Shown here: positions 1 through 6,820 of the stretch, piece after piece
How positions within the stretch are numbered: the first letter of the stretch is position 1
How the letters are laid out: each line of letters starts with the position of its first letter
Source: Prolixibacteraceae bacterium UBA6029
Lineage (GTDB): Bacteria; Bacteroidota; Bacteroidia; Bacteroidales; Prolixibacteraceae
DNA: 28,679 nucleotides
Assembly: GCA_002429385.1 (NCBI GenBank)
Contig: DIZL01000065.1
Coordinates: 1 to 28,679 of the forward strand
Reading direction: 5' to 3'
Notes under the pieces: generated by a model
Told to the model about the DNA's origin: nothing
The model's input: only the letters and a program-made list of their open reading frames with translations
Databases searched by the model: none
Position numbers and translations under genes: made by a program

Positions 1-1
1 A

Positions 2-1057
2 CATTGGTCCGGAATAATCACCCATGTACATACTGACTTTGAAGGTCTTCATGATGCACTATTATTCGGTGTTACTACGGAGCTGGAAATGATGGGTCGA
101 TGGTCGTTTCGGGAACGTAAGGAAGTTGCTGAACGGCACGATTTGGCAGACATTCGCTCAGCAGGCATGGGTGTTACTCCCCCGGGGGGACATCCGTCAC
201 AGTATATGAAATCCAGCAGCAACCTGCTCCTAAGGTTTTTCTTTCGTTATCCATTTGTATCGACCCCTGAAGAGGCCATTAAATTCGTAAACAAGCAGGT
301 TGCAAATGGGGCTGACTATATCAAGATATTTATTGAAGATGGAACCACTATTGGTTTTCCCGGACTAAAGGTAACAAGCAACGAGATACTCCTTGCGTCG
401 GTAAAAGAAGCTCATCGTCTTGGTAAAATGGCAATCGCTCATGTTACGACCGTTGAAGGGGGACAGAAAGCCATCTCGGCCGGAGTAGATGGGTTGGCAC
501 ATTTGTTTTTTGATCGCCAGCCTGATCAGGAACTGGTTGCTGCAATTGCAGCTACAGGAACGTTTGTTATTCCAACACTGGTGACGATATCCACTGCTTT
601 TGGCAATAGTGCAGCAGAGCTCGCAGCCGATAAACGTGTAAGTTCCAGACTGAGCAAGAAGTGGCTTAACTCACTCACCAGAAGCATGAATGTTTATCCT
701 CAGGGACAGCTTAAGGAGGTATTTGCCAGCGTTCTGGCTCTCCACAAGGCGGGTGTGGATATTTTAGCAGGCAGTGATGTTTCGGAGTCTATCCCCATTC
801 TGGGCGGTTTAGCACATGGTGCCAGCTTGCACCACGAGTTACAGTTGCTTGTTGCGGCAGGATTGGAGCCTATTGAAGCGCTCCGTGCAGCCACATCCAT
901 CCCTGCACGCAGATTTGGACTTACAGACCGTGGACGTATTGTTCCCGGAGCAAGAGCTGACATTATCCTGGTTGAAGGAGACCCAACAACCAACATCACA
1001 GATACGCTGTCCATTATTGACATATGGCGCCAGGGAGTTAGGCTCACAAGCCATTGA
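2..1057 (+). CDS. Amidohydrolase family protein, 5' end cut by window edge
   Basis: This is the C-terminal part of a metal-dependent amidohydrolase (imidazolonepropionase/prolidase-like branch). The frame is open from base 2, so the first in-frame ATG at 89 is internal and the true start lies outside the window. Metal-site candidates appear in the usual order: HVH at bases 23-31, a lysine in DYIKIF (likely the carbamylated bridging Lys), single histidines in AIAHVTT and GLAHLF, and an aspartate in LAGSD. The end is family-typical: a segment with AATSIPARRFGL, then GRIVPGARADIILVEGDP, the beta-sandwich that closes amidohydrolases. The substrate cannot be read from the sequence. The missing N-terminus would carry the rest of the small beta-sandwich and any signal peptide. 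The gene ends 128 bp before the next (+) gene. Confidence 0.88.
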   Translation, partial: HWSGIITHVHTDFEGLHDALLFGVTTELEMMGRWSFRERKEVAERHDLADIRSAGMGVTPPGGHPSQYMKSSSNLLLRFFFRYPFVSTPEEAIKFVNKQVANGADYIKIFIEDGTTIGFPGLKVTSNEILLASVKEAHRLGKMAIAHVTTVEGGQKAISAGVDGLAHLFFDRQPDQELVAAIAATGTFVIPTLVTISTAFGNSAAELAADKRVSSRLSKKWLNSLTRSMNVYPQGQLKEVFASVLALHKAGVDILAGSDVSESIPILGGLAHGASLHHELQLLVAAGLEPIEALRAATSIPARRFGLTDRGRIVPGARADIILVEGDPTTNITDTLSIIDIWRQGVRLTSH

Positions 1058-1185
1058 AATCACCTGAGTAAGTACAATAAATCTAAATTATGCAATAGCG
1101 AAATTGTGAGGTTTAAATTATTAAAATATATTGCAATCGCAGAAGCGATAAAAAAGTGTAATTATCAATTAAAAGACTTTTAACT

Positions 1186-2262
1186 ATGAAATCAGTAGTA
1201 TGTGTTATCTTATGTCTGGTGTTTGTTTTTGAGCTGAATGCACAAAATAATAATCCCAACAAGCTTGATTACAACAAACTGATAGGCATAGCATTAAATC
1301 AGGATATTCCGGCACTGTTGCAGGAGCTGAATACGACTACCGGGCTGTCAGATAAGGATAAAAGCATCAAAACAATCTATGAAAACCGGTTTAAGTATGG
1401 ATATGACCGAACAGATTATTTTCTGAAAAAGGATACGACCCTTAATCCGCTTAACAGGATCTATCAGCAGTACTGGAGAAAGTCCATGCTCGATCATTCC
1501 ACCAATTTTGATAAAGCATTTGAAGGCCGGTTGCTTGGATTCTTTCAGACGGAAAACGGGATCAGCAAATTCACCTCTAGGAAGATTAACAAGAAATCAA
1601 TTGCAGGTGTGTACGATGATTACATCCAGGCAAAAGGATATCACTCCACCGGATATGGCAAGACAGGCAGCCTGTATGATTTCTTAGTCTGGAAGACGGA
1701 ACTCGACACGACCTATCAGGTCAATTTAATCACGGATACGGTAAGAGTGAACGTGCATTTTATGAGCGGATTTATTTCCTTGGGATGGGAAGAATATGCA
1801 ACATTTGGTCGGTCATATCCCGGTGGCTGGACCACCTCTACAGCTCTTTTCTGTGTGAAGGATGCCTATGATGTAAAAAGTGAAGCCTTTGGGGTCAGTT
1901 ACCTGAGTCACGAAGGGCAGCATTTTTCGGATAACAGGCATTTCCCGCATTTAATGCAGCGCGATTTGGAATACCGGGCAAAATTAACCGAACTGTCTTA
2001 CGCGGATAACAGTATCTATTCACTGATTGAAGCGTTTATAAATAATGCACGGTATGATAAGGATAACGCCCATCCGTTTGCTGATTATTGCGTCCTGCGT
2101 GATCTCTCCAAATTAATCTTTCATACTGATCTGGAGAAAGATCTGCTGAAATGGAAGCAGATCCCTAAAACAGACCTGAACAATGCCGCCAGGCAGCTTT
2201 TCCTTCTGAATACGGATCAGTTAAACGGGATGGGCAAAGGAGTGAAAAGTCTGATTAATTAG
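1186..2262 (+). CDS. Secreted protein with HEXXH zinc-metallopeptidase motif
   Basis: A 358-residue protein that I cannot assign to a named family. Residues 1-20 form a clear Sec signal peptide (MKSVVCVILCLVFVFELNAQ), so the product is exported, probably to the periplasm. Residues 242-246 read HEGQH, an exact HEXXH zinc motif. Glutamates 262 and 269 lie 16-23 residues downstream, in the range where gluzincins place their third ligand. The segment SYLSHEGQHFSDNRHFPHL also adds H252 and H255. Proteolytic activity is an inference from this motif; there is no recognisable pro-domain. The ATG at 1186 follows an AT-rich leader and directly begins the signal peptide. The gene is followed at 18 bp by a broken YCII-domain reading frame. 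Confidence 0.8.
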   Translation: MKSVVCVILCLVFVFELNAQNNNPNKLDYNKLIGIALNQDIPALLQELNTTTGLSDKDKSIKTIYENRFKYGYDRTDYFLKKDTTLNPLNRIYQQYWRKSMLDHSTNFDKAFEGRLLGFFQTENGISKFTSRKINKKSIAGVYDDYIQAKGYHSTGYGKTGSLYDFLVWKTELDTTYQVNLITDTVRVNVHFMSGFISLGWEEYATFGRSYPGGWTTSTALFCVKDAYDVKSEAFGVSYLSHEGQHFSDNRHFPHLMQRDLEYRAKLTELSYADNSIYSLIEAFINNARYDKDNAHPFADYCVLRDLSKLIFHTDLEKDLLKWKQIPKTDLNNAARQLFLLNTDQLNGMGKGVKSLIN

Positions 2263-2280
2263 CTTGAAATAACGAATAAA

Positions 2281-2487
2281 GTGCAGGTTGGATATTATCA
2301 CATTCTGGCAAATGATCTTGACGATGCGATTCGTATTGCGATGGAGTACCCTGAATTTGAGTATGTACCCTCGGCAAGTATTGAAGTAAGACCGATTAAA
2401 GCCAGGGAGATTGAGACTGGATTCGTTTATCCAACCGAAGAAATTACGAAAGAATTAAGCGGGAAACATGATAGGCGCCAGCGATAG
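2281..2487 (+). pseudogene. C-terminal remnant of a YCII-related (YciI/DGPF-like) protein
   Basis: This 68-codon frame opens with a GTG and matches the C-terminal half of YCII-related proteins. The GYYHILANDLDDAIRIA stretch corresponds to the family's GG(Y/F)xxxxxxxxEEAxxxA helix, and the FEYVPSASIEVRPI stretch to the closing strand with its EVRPI signature. The usual N-terminal 50-70 residues, with the catalytic-like His/Asp and the DGPF segment, are absent. Only six sense codons separate this frame from the stop of the upstream gene in the same frame. It is most simply a truncated gene. A short functional protein with a GTG start is possible but less likely. Confidence 0.55.
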
Positions 2488-2515
2488 CAGGAAATCTATG
2501 CAATCTATTGGATTG

Positions 2516-2549
2516 TTGGAGGTTTTTCTGAGAATATTCTTTATTTTTG
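2516..2549 (+). promoter_or_regulatory. Candidate Bacteroidota promoter for the toxin-antitoxin pair
   Basis: TATTTTTG at 2542-2549 fits the Bacteroidota -7 box TAnnTTTG. A TTG at 2516-2518 lies 23 bp upstream as a weak -33 element. The antitoxin ATG is 17 bp downstream, giving a short leader. The -7 box match is exact; the -33 spacing is at the long end. Confidence 0.45.
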
Positions 2550-2565
2550 AATAAAATTAGATACT

Positions 2566-2820
2566 ATGGATTTGCAAGCCAGAAAATTAGTGTTTATTGA
2601 GGAGTATGTCAGGCTAGCTGACGAAAAGATAGTCCTAAAATTAGAGAAACTGCTTCGTTCAGAAAAAGAGAAAGCAATAAAATTGGGTTTATCTCCTTTA
2701 ACTCAAAAAGAATTGGATAGCATGATTGAGGAATCAGAGAGCGATATCCAAAAAGGAAATGTTTTGACACATCAGGCAGTAAAACAGACCGTTTTAAATT
2801 GGAGAACTTCAAAGAAATAA
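2566..2820 (+). CDS. Antitoxin of a ParE/RelE-type toxin-antitoxin module
   Basis: An 84-residue, charged, mostly helical protein. Its layout fits the Bacteroidota addiction-module antitoxin type: an N-terminal segment starting MDLQARKLVFIEEYVRLADE, a Lys/Glu-rich middle, and a C-terminal part with LTQKELDSMIEESESDIQKG, which resembles the toxin-wrapping tail. The family call rests mainly on position and size, because a ParE/RelE-like toxin frame overlaps its last 22 bases. Antitoxins of this kind bind and neutralise the toxin and usually repress their own promoter. With the toxin frameshifted, this may be an orphan antitoxin. Confidence 0.72.
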   Translation: MDLQARKLVFIEEYVRLADEKIVLKLEKLLRSEKEKAIKLGLSPLTQKELDSMIEESESDIQKGNVLTHQAVKQTVLNWRTSKK

Positions 2821-3118
2821 TCTGGACGAAGCGAGCATTGAGCGACTTGAGGAAAGTATACGATTTCAATGCTGAAATCTATGGTGAAGAGAAGTCTTTT
2901 GCTATTGTTCAACAAATTATTTCCAGAGTTGAGTTGTTAAAAGAACCACGTTTGCTGAAATTGGTTCCATAGATGCAGATTTTCTGCATTTAAATTATGA
3001 ATACAGAAAGATTACCGTCGGTCACCTAAAAGTAAATTATAGAATGAGTGCCGACAATTCCAGGGTTTATATAAACAGGATTTTTGATACACGGCAAAAT
3101 CCGAAAAAGAACAAATAG
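2799..3118 (+). pseudogene. ParE/RelE-family toxin, broken by a one-base frameshift
   Basis: Two frames together make one complete toxin of about 106 residues. The first (2799-2972, possible TTG start overlapping the antitoxin) reads FKEIIWTKRALSDLRKVYDF and continues to SRVELLKEP. The second (2948-3118) resumes with TFAEIGSIDADFLHLNYEYR and ends YINRIFDTRQNPKKNK. Both halves match the Bacteroidota ParE-type pattern, including the WTKRAL helix, the YRK..VGHLKVNYR strand and the terminal RIFDTRQNP. Restoring one base near 2946-2950 (CCACG to CCAACG) rejoins the frames as KEPTFAEIGS. It is either a genuine inactivating deletion or a sequencing error. It ends 10 bp from the convergent rnpA stop. 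Confidence 0.75.
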
Positions 3119-3128
3119 CCATTTTTTC

Positions 3129-3509
3129 CTAAATTTTCCCCAACAGCTTCCTAAAGGCCGATTTCATGCCTTTCTCGATAGCCGGATATTCGGCTATGTC
3201 TTTGCCCACATAAACGAACATCATGGCCAGATTGATGTTTTTGAGGGCTAATTCGTCCTGAAAGGCAGGTTTGTTCAGGCGGTAGGCTTCACGCATGCGT
3301 CGTTTCAGGAGATTTCGCTTTACGGCCCGTTTAAAGTTTCGCTTTGAAACCGTAAATGCAGCCTGCACGGGATAAGCCTGGGAGCTATCGGTTTTCAGGA
3401 ATACGACCTTGAGCGGATAGGCCAGAAAGGATTCGCCCGAGGCGAAAAGTTCCCCGATAATCTTCTGGCTGCAAAGCCTTTCTTCCTTCTTAAGCGTAAA
3501 TTCTTTCAT
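3129..3509 (-). CDS. rnpA: Ribonuclease P protein component
   Basis: Protein subunit of RNase P, which binds the catalytic RNA and helps it remove 5' leaders from pre-tRNAs. The family signature is clear: a basic helix reading KRNFKRAVKRNLLKRRMREAYR (the RNR motif) in the middle, preceded by the AFTVSKRNF strand. I take the ATG at 3509 (MKEFTLKKEERL, 126 residues), a typical start and length for the family. The frame also stays open upstream to a TTG, but that would run into a terminator hairpin. It is the last gene of the DUF4271-hemD-rnpA group; there is no rpmH beside it, unlike in many other bacteria. Confidence 0.95.
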   Translation of the reverse strand: MKEFTLKKEERLCSQKIIGELFASGESFLAYPLKVVFLKTDSSQAYPVQAAFTVSKRNFKRAVKRNLLKRRMREAYRLNKPAFQDELALKNINLAMMFVYVGKDIAEYPAIEKGMKSAFRKLLGKI

Positions 3510-3525
3510 CGAACTAAAGTACAAC

Positions 3526-3553
3526 AAAAAAGGGGAAAAATAGATTTCCCCTT
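3526..3553 (-). terminator. Intrinsic terminator between hemD and rnpA
   Basis: Read on the (-) strand, AAGGGGAAA (3553-3545) pairs with TTTCCCCTT (3538-3530) across a 6-nt loop. The stem runs into a tract of six T (3531-3526). A further GTTG/CAAC pair can extend the base. It is 26 bp beyond the hemD stop and only 16 bp before the rnpA ATG. Confidence 0.75.
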
Positions 3554-3579
3554 CCTGTTGTATGGTATTGTTTGGATTA

Positions 3580-4326
3580 TTATCCCTTATTGTATTTCTT
3601 TATGAACTGCTCCAGGGCCATGGTCATGGAAGGGGCTTCAACCGTAGGGGCTTCGATGTCGAGCCTAAGACCGGCATCCAATACTGCTTTGGCTGTAGTA
3701 GGTCCGAAACTTGCTATTTTGGTTTCTTCCTGTGCAAATTCAGGGAAGTTCTGCATGAGCGACTGAATGCCGGAAGGACTGAAGAAAACCAGAATATCGT
3801 AGTTTACTTCTTTCAGGTCGGATAGATCGCTGCTGACCGTGTTGTAAATGATCGCCTTGGTATAATTATACCCGGCTTTATCAAGCAATTGGAGAATATC
3901 CGGTTGGTTGATCTGCGAAACCGGCAATAGAAACTTCTCCTCCTTATGCTTTTTCATCACATCAATCAAATCCTGAAATTTACCGGCACCATAGAATATT
4001 TTACGTTTACGGTAAACGATGTATTTTTGCAGATAGAAGGCCGTAGCTTCCGAGATGCAAAAGTACTTCATGGCATCAGGAATAATTAGACGCAGTTCGT
4101 TACTGATCCTGAAATAATGATCGATAGCTGTACGACTGGTAAAAATAACTGCATTATGCTCCAGAATCTGAACCCGGGTTTGTCTGAACTCTTTGGCCGA
4201 AACTCCCTCAACCTGGATGAAGGGGCGAAAATCCACCTGTATGTTGTTTTTTTCGGCCAGATCAAAATAAGGTGATTTGGCTGTTTCAGGTTTCGGCTGT
4301 GTAACTAAAATTCTCTTGATTTTCAA
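3580..4326 (-). CDS. hemD: Uroporphyrinogen-III synthase
   Basis: Cyclises hydroxymethylbilane with inversion of ring D to give uroporphyrinogen III, the branch point to heme, siroheme and cobalamin. The 248-residue length and two-lobe layout fit. The N-terminal RILVTQPKP strand opens lobe one, followed by HNAVIFTSRTAIDHYF. The second lobe has YDILVFFSPSGIQSLMQNF, the most diagnostic segment, and KIASFGPTTAKAVLDAGL. HemD is poorly conserved overall, so the call rests on these segments and on the DUF4271 neighbour, an arrangement common in Bacteroidota. It starts 33 bp after the DUF4271 stop and is probably co-transcribed with it. Confidence 0.9.
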   Translation of the reverse strand: MKIKRILVTQPKPETAKSPYFDLAEKNNIQVDFRPFIQVEGVSAKEFRQTRVQILEHNAVIFTSRTAIDHYFRISNELRLIIPDAMKYFCISEATAFYLQKYIVYRKRKIFYGAGKFQDLIDVMKKHKEEKFLLPVSQINQPDILQLLDKAGYNYTKAIIYNTVSSDLSDLKEVNYDILVFFSPSGIQSLMQNFPEFAQEETKIASFGPTTAKAVLDAGLRLDIEAPTVEAPSMTMALEQFIKKYNKG

Positions 4327-4359
4327 GGTATTTTCTTTTTAGTTTAATTCTTCACTACG

Positions 4360-5328
4360 TTATTTCAGCAATAGGTTATAGATAAGAACTAACGGTAAAA
4401 ATTCAAGGGTACAAAGGTATAAAATCAAATAAGAAATTGAAAATTGTTTTTTAAGGAATATTTTACCCCCTCTGATGAGAGACATTAGATAGAAAATGAT
4501 CACTATTCCCAGACCGGTAAACAATATTGGCCCGACCTGCGTGAGTGGTATAAAGGCTATTGTCGCGGAGACCGGAACCAGAAACAATCCCAGCACGCGA
4601 TTAAAAATGGTGATGCTGAAGAGGTATTCCTGAACCTCATGCTTGCTCTCGGTAAGGATGCCTATCAGGTAATAAATGAATTTTTTGATTAGAAAATAGC
4701 CAATGACGATGCCCAGGCAAGCCAGGTAAACGTTAAATGACCCTTTAATTCCCAGATTGATCTTGTAGGCCGTTATAAACTGATAGCTAAAAAGTGCCAT
4801 GATCAGGCTGAAAATCATATCAAGCCTGAATGAGGCATGGAATAAGTTAAAATACCGCTCGCGGAGTAGACGGGAAAAGGTGGAATAATTGATCGTTGAT
4901 TGAATCAATTGTCTCAGATATTTGTTAAAGACCAGTCTCACGGTAGCCAACAATAAAAAGGTCAGTACCAGCACCCCAACCAGCCAGTCGGGATTGTTCC
5001 TCAACAGCTTTTTACCCGGGTATACAACCTCAACTCCTTTTAAAACCGTATAAAGTGAATCATAAGGAAATGGTTTTACCAGATCTTTCTTATAGTCGTA
5101 TTTGGGGACATAGACTTTTCTGAACTGCGACCACTCAGGCCTGAATCCATAACAGATGACACTGTCGGGAGCAATATAGTTGACGCTTAGCGAGTCGTTA
5201 AATGAAGGGTCAAGCAGATTGAGTGTGGCTTTAGCAGAGTCAGCCTGAACTGTTTGGAGCTCCAAATTAGCCGGCTTCAAATTCAGGTTTGAGTTTACAG
5301 AGTCTGATTTGGATGGTTTCAATTGCAT
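4360..5328 (-). CDS. DUF4271 family membrane protein
   Basis: A 322-residue Bacteroidota-specific membrane protein of unknown function. It begins with about 110 hydrophilic residues that include a Pro/Tyr-rich stretch (PDSVICYGFRPEWSQFRKVY). At least six hydrophobic segments follow from about residue 115 to the end, for example LVGVLVLTFLLLATVRLVF and the C-terminal ISYLILYLCTLEFLPLVLIY. I start it at the ATG at 5328. The frame is open to 5427, but that would overlap the divergent dus start and would contain the candidate -7 box at 5360-5367. Its place next to hemD is conserved in the phylum, but the sequence shows no direct role in heme synthesis. Confidence 0.85.
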   Translation of the reverse strand: MQLKPSKSDSVNSNLNLKPANLELQTVQADSAKATLNLLDPSFNDSLSVNYIAPDSVICYGFRPEWSQFRKVYVPKYDYKKDLVKPFPYDSLYTVLKGVEVVYPGKKLLRNNPDWLVGVLVLTFLLLATVRLVFNKYLRQLIQSTINYSTFSRLLRERYFNLFHASFRLDMIFSLIMALFSYQFITAYKINLGIKGSFNVYLACLGIVIGYFLIKKFIYYLIGILTESKHEVQEYLFSITIFNRVLGLFLVPVSATIAFIPLTQVGPILFTGLGIVIIFYLMSLIRGGKIFLKKQFSISYLILYLCTLEFLPLVLIYNLLLK

Positions 5329-5359
5329 ACTGCCTGCCAATTGTATAAGTTTGTGGCCG

Positions 5360-5393
5360 CAAAAGTAATGATTAATAGCTTTTATTATCCCAA
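5360..5393 (-). promoter_or_regulatory. Candidate promoter for the DUF4271-hemD unit
   Basis: On the (-) strand, TACTTTTG (5367-5360) is an exact TAnnTTTG -7 box, with a TTG at 5393-5391 as a weak -33 element 23 bp upstream. It lies 32 bp before the ATG at 5328, which supports that start over the longer frame. Confidence 0.5.
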
Positions 5394-5426
5394 TTGATCG
5401 GGTGAATACAGTAAATTTAATACCCA

Positions 5427-6380
5427 ATGACTCAAAATACGATTAAGATCTACCAGGCCCCGCTTCAGGGATTCACCGATTTCGTCTTTCGGAAGGTGCA
5501 TTCTGAAACATTTGGTGGGGTTGATAAATATTTCATACCCTACCTGTCATACGGCAAGGGCAGAGAAATAAAAAAGTCACAACTAAAGGATGTCTTGCCT
5601 GAGAACAACGGAGCCTTGCCTGTTATTCCGCAGGTTCTGTTTTCAGATCAGGCTGAATTGTTTGATCTGATAAAGATCTTACTTGACTATGGCTATGAGG
5701 AAATCAACCTGAACCTGGGTTGTCCGTATCCGATGGCAACCAATAGGGGCAGGGGTGCCGCATGGCTCGAAAAACCGGAAGAACTGAATGAACTGCTTCA
5801 ACAATTGTACTCCAAGGCCCTGCCTGCCAGATTCTCAGTAAAGATGCGTGCGGGACTGACCAATGATCAGGATGCCAAAGCAGTATTTGGTGTGTTGAAT
5901 GAGTTTCCGCTGGAAGAAATCATCTATCATCCCCGTACGGCTAGCCAGATGTATACCGGAAAGGCCAACCCTGCTCTGTTTGCAGAAGCCCTTTCGCTGG
6001 TTAAGCATCCGATGGTTTACAACGGTGACTTGTTTTCGGAGGCCGATCTTGAACAAATGAGAGTACTGTTCCCTGAGCAAAATACCTGGATGATCGGTCG
6101 AGGCTCACTGATCATGCCGGCACTGGCCTCACAGTTAAGAGGCAACAGCTATGAGCTCAAAGAGCTGCGCAGGAAAATGAAGGAATTTCATGATCAGTTG
6201 CTGGATGCCTACTCTGCACGCTTGCAGGGAGACAGCCATATCCTGATGAAGATGAATCAGTTCTGGACCTATTTCTGCGAATCGTTTGAGAATCCGCACA
6301 AGGCCATGAAACTGGTTAAGAAATCGAGTAATCTGGTGAAATACAATGCAGCAGTAGTGGAGATATTCAGGAACTATTGA
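5427..6380 (+). CDS. tRNA-dihydrouridine synthase
   Basis: FMN-dependent reductase that converts uridines of the tRNA D-loop to dihydrouridine. The protein is a 317-residue TIM barrel. The first strand has the family's (A/M)PLQGxTDxxFR pattern (APLQGFTDFVFR, residues 11-22). NLNLGCPYP (residues 94-102) carries the catalytic cysteine, C99. The FMN and tRNA-binding segments read FSVKMRAGL, IIYHPRTASQMYTGKAN and PMVYNGDLFS, followed by MIGRGSLIMP at the phosphate-binding end. Residues after about 240 form the helical domain. It resembles DusC/DusB-like Bacteroidota enzymes, and I cannot tell which uridine it modifies. It starts divergently from the DUF4271 gene and ends 4 bp before a 7-nt word array. 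Confidence 0.92.
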   Translation: MTQNTIKIYQAPLQGFTDFVFRKVHSETFGGVDKYFIPYLSYGKGREIKKSQLKDVLPENNGALPVIPQVLFSDQAELFDLIKILLDYGYEEINLNLGCPYPMATNRGRGAAWLEKPEELNELLQQLYSKALPARFSVKMRAGLTNDQDAKAVFGVLNEFPLEEIIYHPRTASQMYTGKANPALFAEALSLVKHPMVYNGDLFSEADLEQMRVLFPEQNTWMIGRGSLIMPALASQLRGNSYELKELRRKMKEFHDQLLDAYSARLQGDSHILMKMNQFWTYFCESFENPHKAMKLVKKSSNLVKYNAAVVEIFRNY

Positions 6381-6384
6381 TTGC

Positions 6385-6512
6385 GGGAGAAGGGAGAAGG
6401 GAGAACGGAAAAGGGAGAACGGCACGTGAAATCCTGAATCCAGAATATCGGAAATTGAAACTTGTCTCCCGTTCTCCGTTCTCCCTTTTCCCTTTTCCCT
6501 TTTCCCTTTTCC
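6385..6512. repeat. Heptamer-phased inverted repeat array at the dus 3' end
   Basis: The left array (6385-6422) reads in exact 7-nt steps: GGGAGAA three times, CGGAAAA, GGGAGAA, then CGG. The right array (6464-6512) is its reverse-complement type in the same phase: GTTCTCC twice, then CTTTTCC four times. About 40 bp of ordinary sequence separates the arms. It starts 4 bp after the dus stop, and its right end is 11 bp from the stop of the convergent 49-codon frame. A long imperfect hairpin would form in transcripts from either side. Confidence 0.85.
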
Positions 6513-6523
6513 AAAGTCTTGTT

Positions 6524-6673
6524 TCAGGTGCAGTTTTCCCGTTCGTAAACTTCCAGCAGGTACATCAGTTTCTCCAGCTCGTTTATTTCCTGCGGACATT
6601 CAGGAGAATCGCAGATCTCTAAAAACCTTTTCAACGCTTCCCTGTAATCATCTTCTGTTAAAATTGTTTCCAT
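6524..6673 (-). CDS. Small protein resembling the N-terminus of HigA-like antitoxins
   Basis: A 49-residue frame with an ATG start: METILTEDDYREALKRFLEI, then CDSPECPQEINELEKLMYLL and EVYERENCT. Its order (a TEDDYxxAL helix, a short spacer with acidic/Pro residues, then a helix of type ELEKLxxLLExYE) resembles the region before the helix-turn-helix in HigA/MqsA-type antitoxins. The DNA-binding domain itself is missing, and no toxin gene is adjacent. It could be a remnant or a small stand-alone protein. It lies between polA and the dus 3' array and could be read as the last gene of the queD-polA unit. Confidence 0.45.
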   Translation of the reverse strand: METILTEDDYREALKRFLEICDSPECPQEINELEKLMYLLEVYERENCT

Positions 6674-6742
6674 TTTCCTGTTCGTCATTGATTCCTGAAT
6701 CCAATTGCAGACGCAATGACAACCATATGAATGTGCACCCGA

Positions 6743-6819
6743 ACTATCTTGAATCTTGAATATAGAGTCTTGAATCTTGAATCTCGAATCCCGTAACCTG
6801 GAACTTTGAACTTTAAACT
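6743..6819. repeat. Eleven contiguous degenerate heptamers at the polA stop codon
   Basis: Starting 1 nt beyond the polA stop and read on the (-) strand, eleven uninterrupted 7-nt words follow: AGTTTAA, AGTTCAA, AGTTCCA, GGTTACG, GGATTCG, AGATTCA twice, AGACTCT, ATATTCA, AGATTCA, AGATAGT. Unlike the other loci it has one polarity and no inverted partner nearby. A 19-nt segment (6795-6813) recurs in reverse complement at 17590-17608. Confidence 0.8.
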
Positions 6820-6820
6820 C

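Noticed and set aside
700..1067. Frames opposite or overlapping the amidohydrolase end
   Set aside because: Shadows of a gene with clear metal-site motifs in its own frame.
6385..6512. CRISPR array
   Set aside because: Units are 7 nt and contiguous, with no spacers of constant length and no cas genes.
6377..6622. Reading frames on both strands over the dus 3' array
   Set aside because: Compositionally simple translations of the heptamers (for example FSLFPFPFSLF); no independent support.
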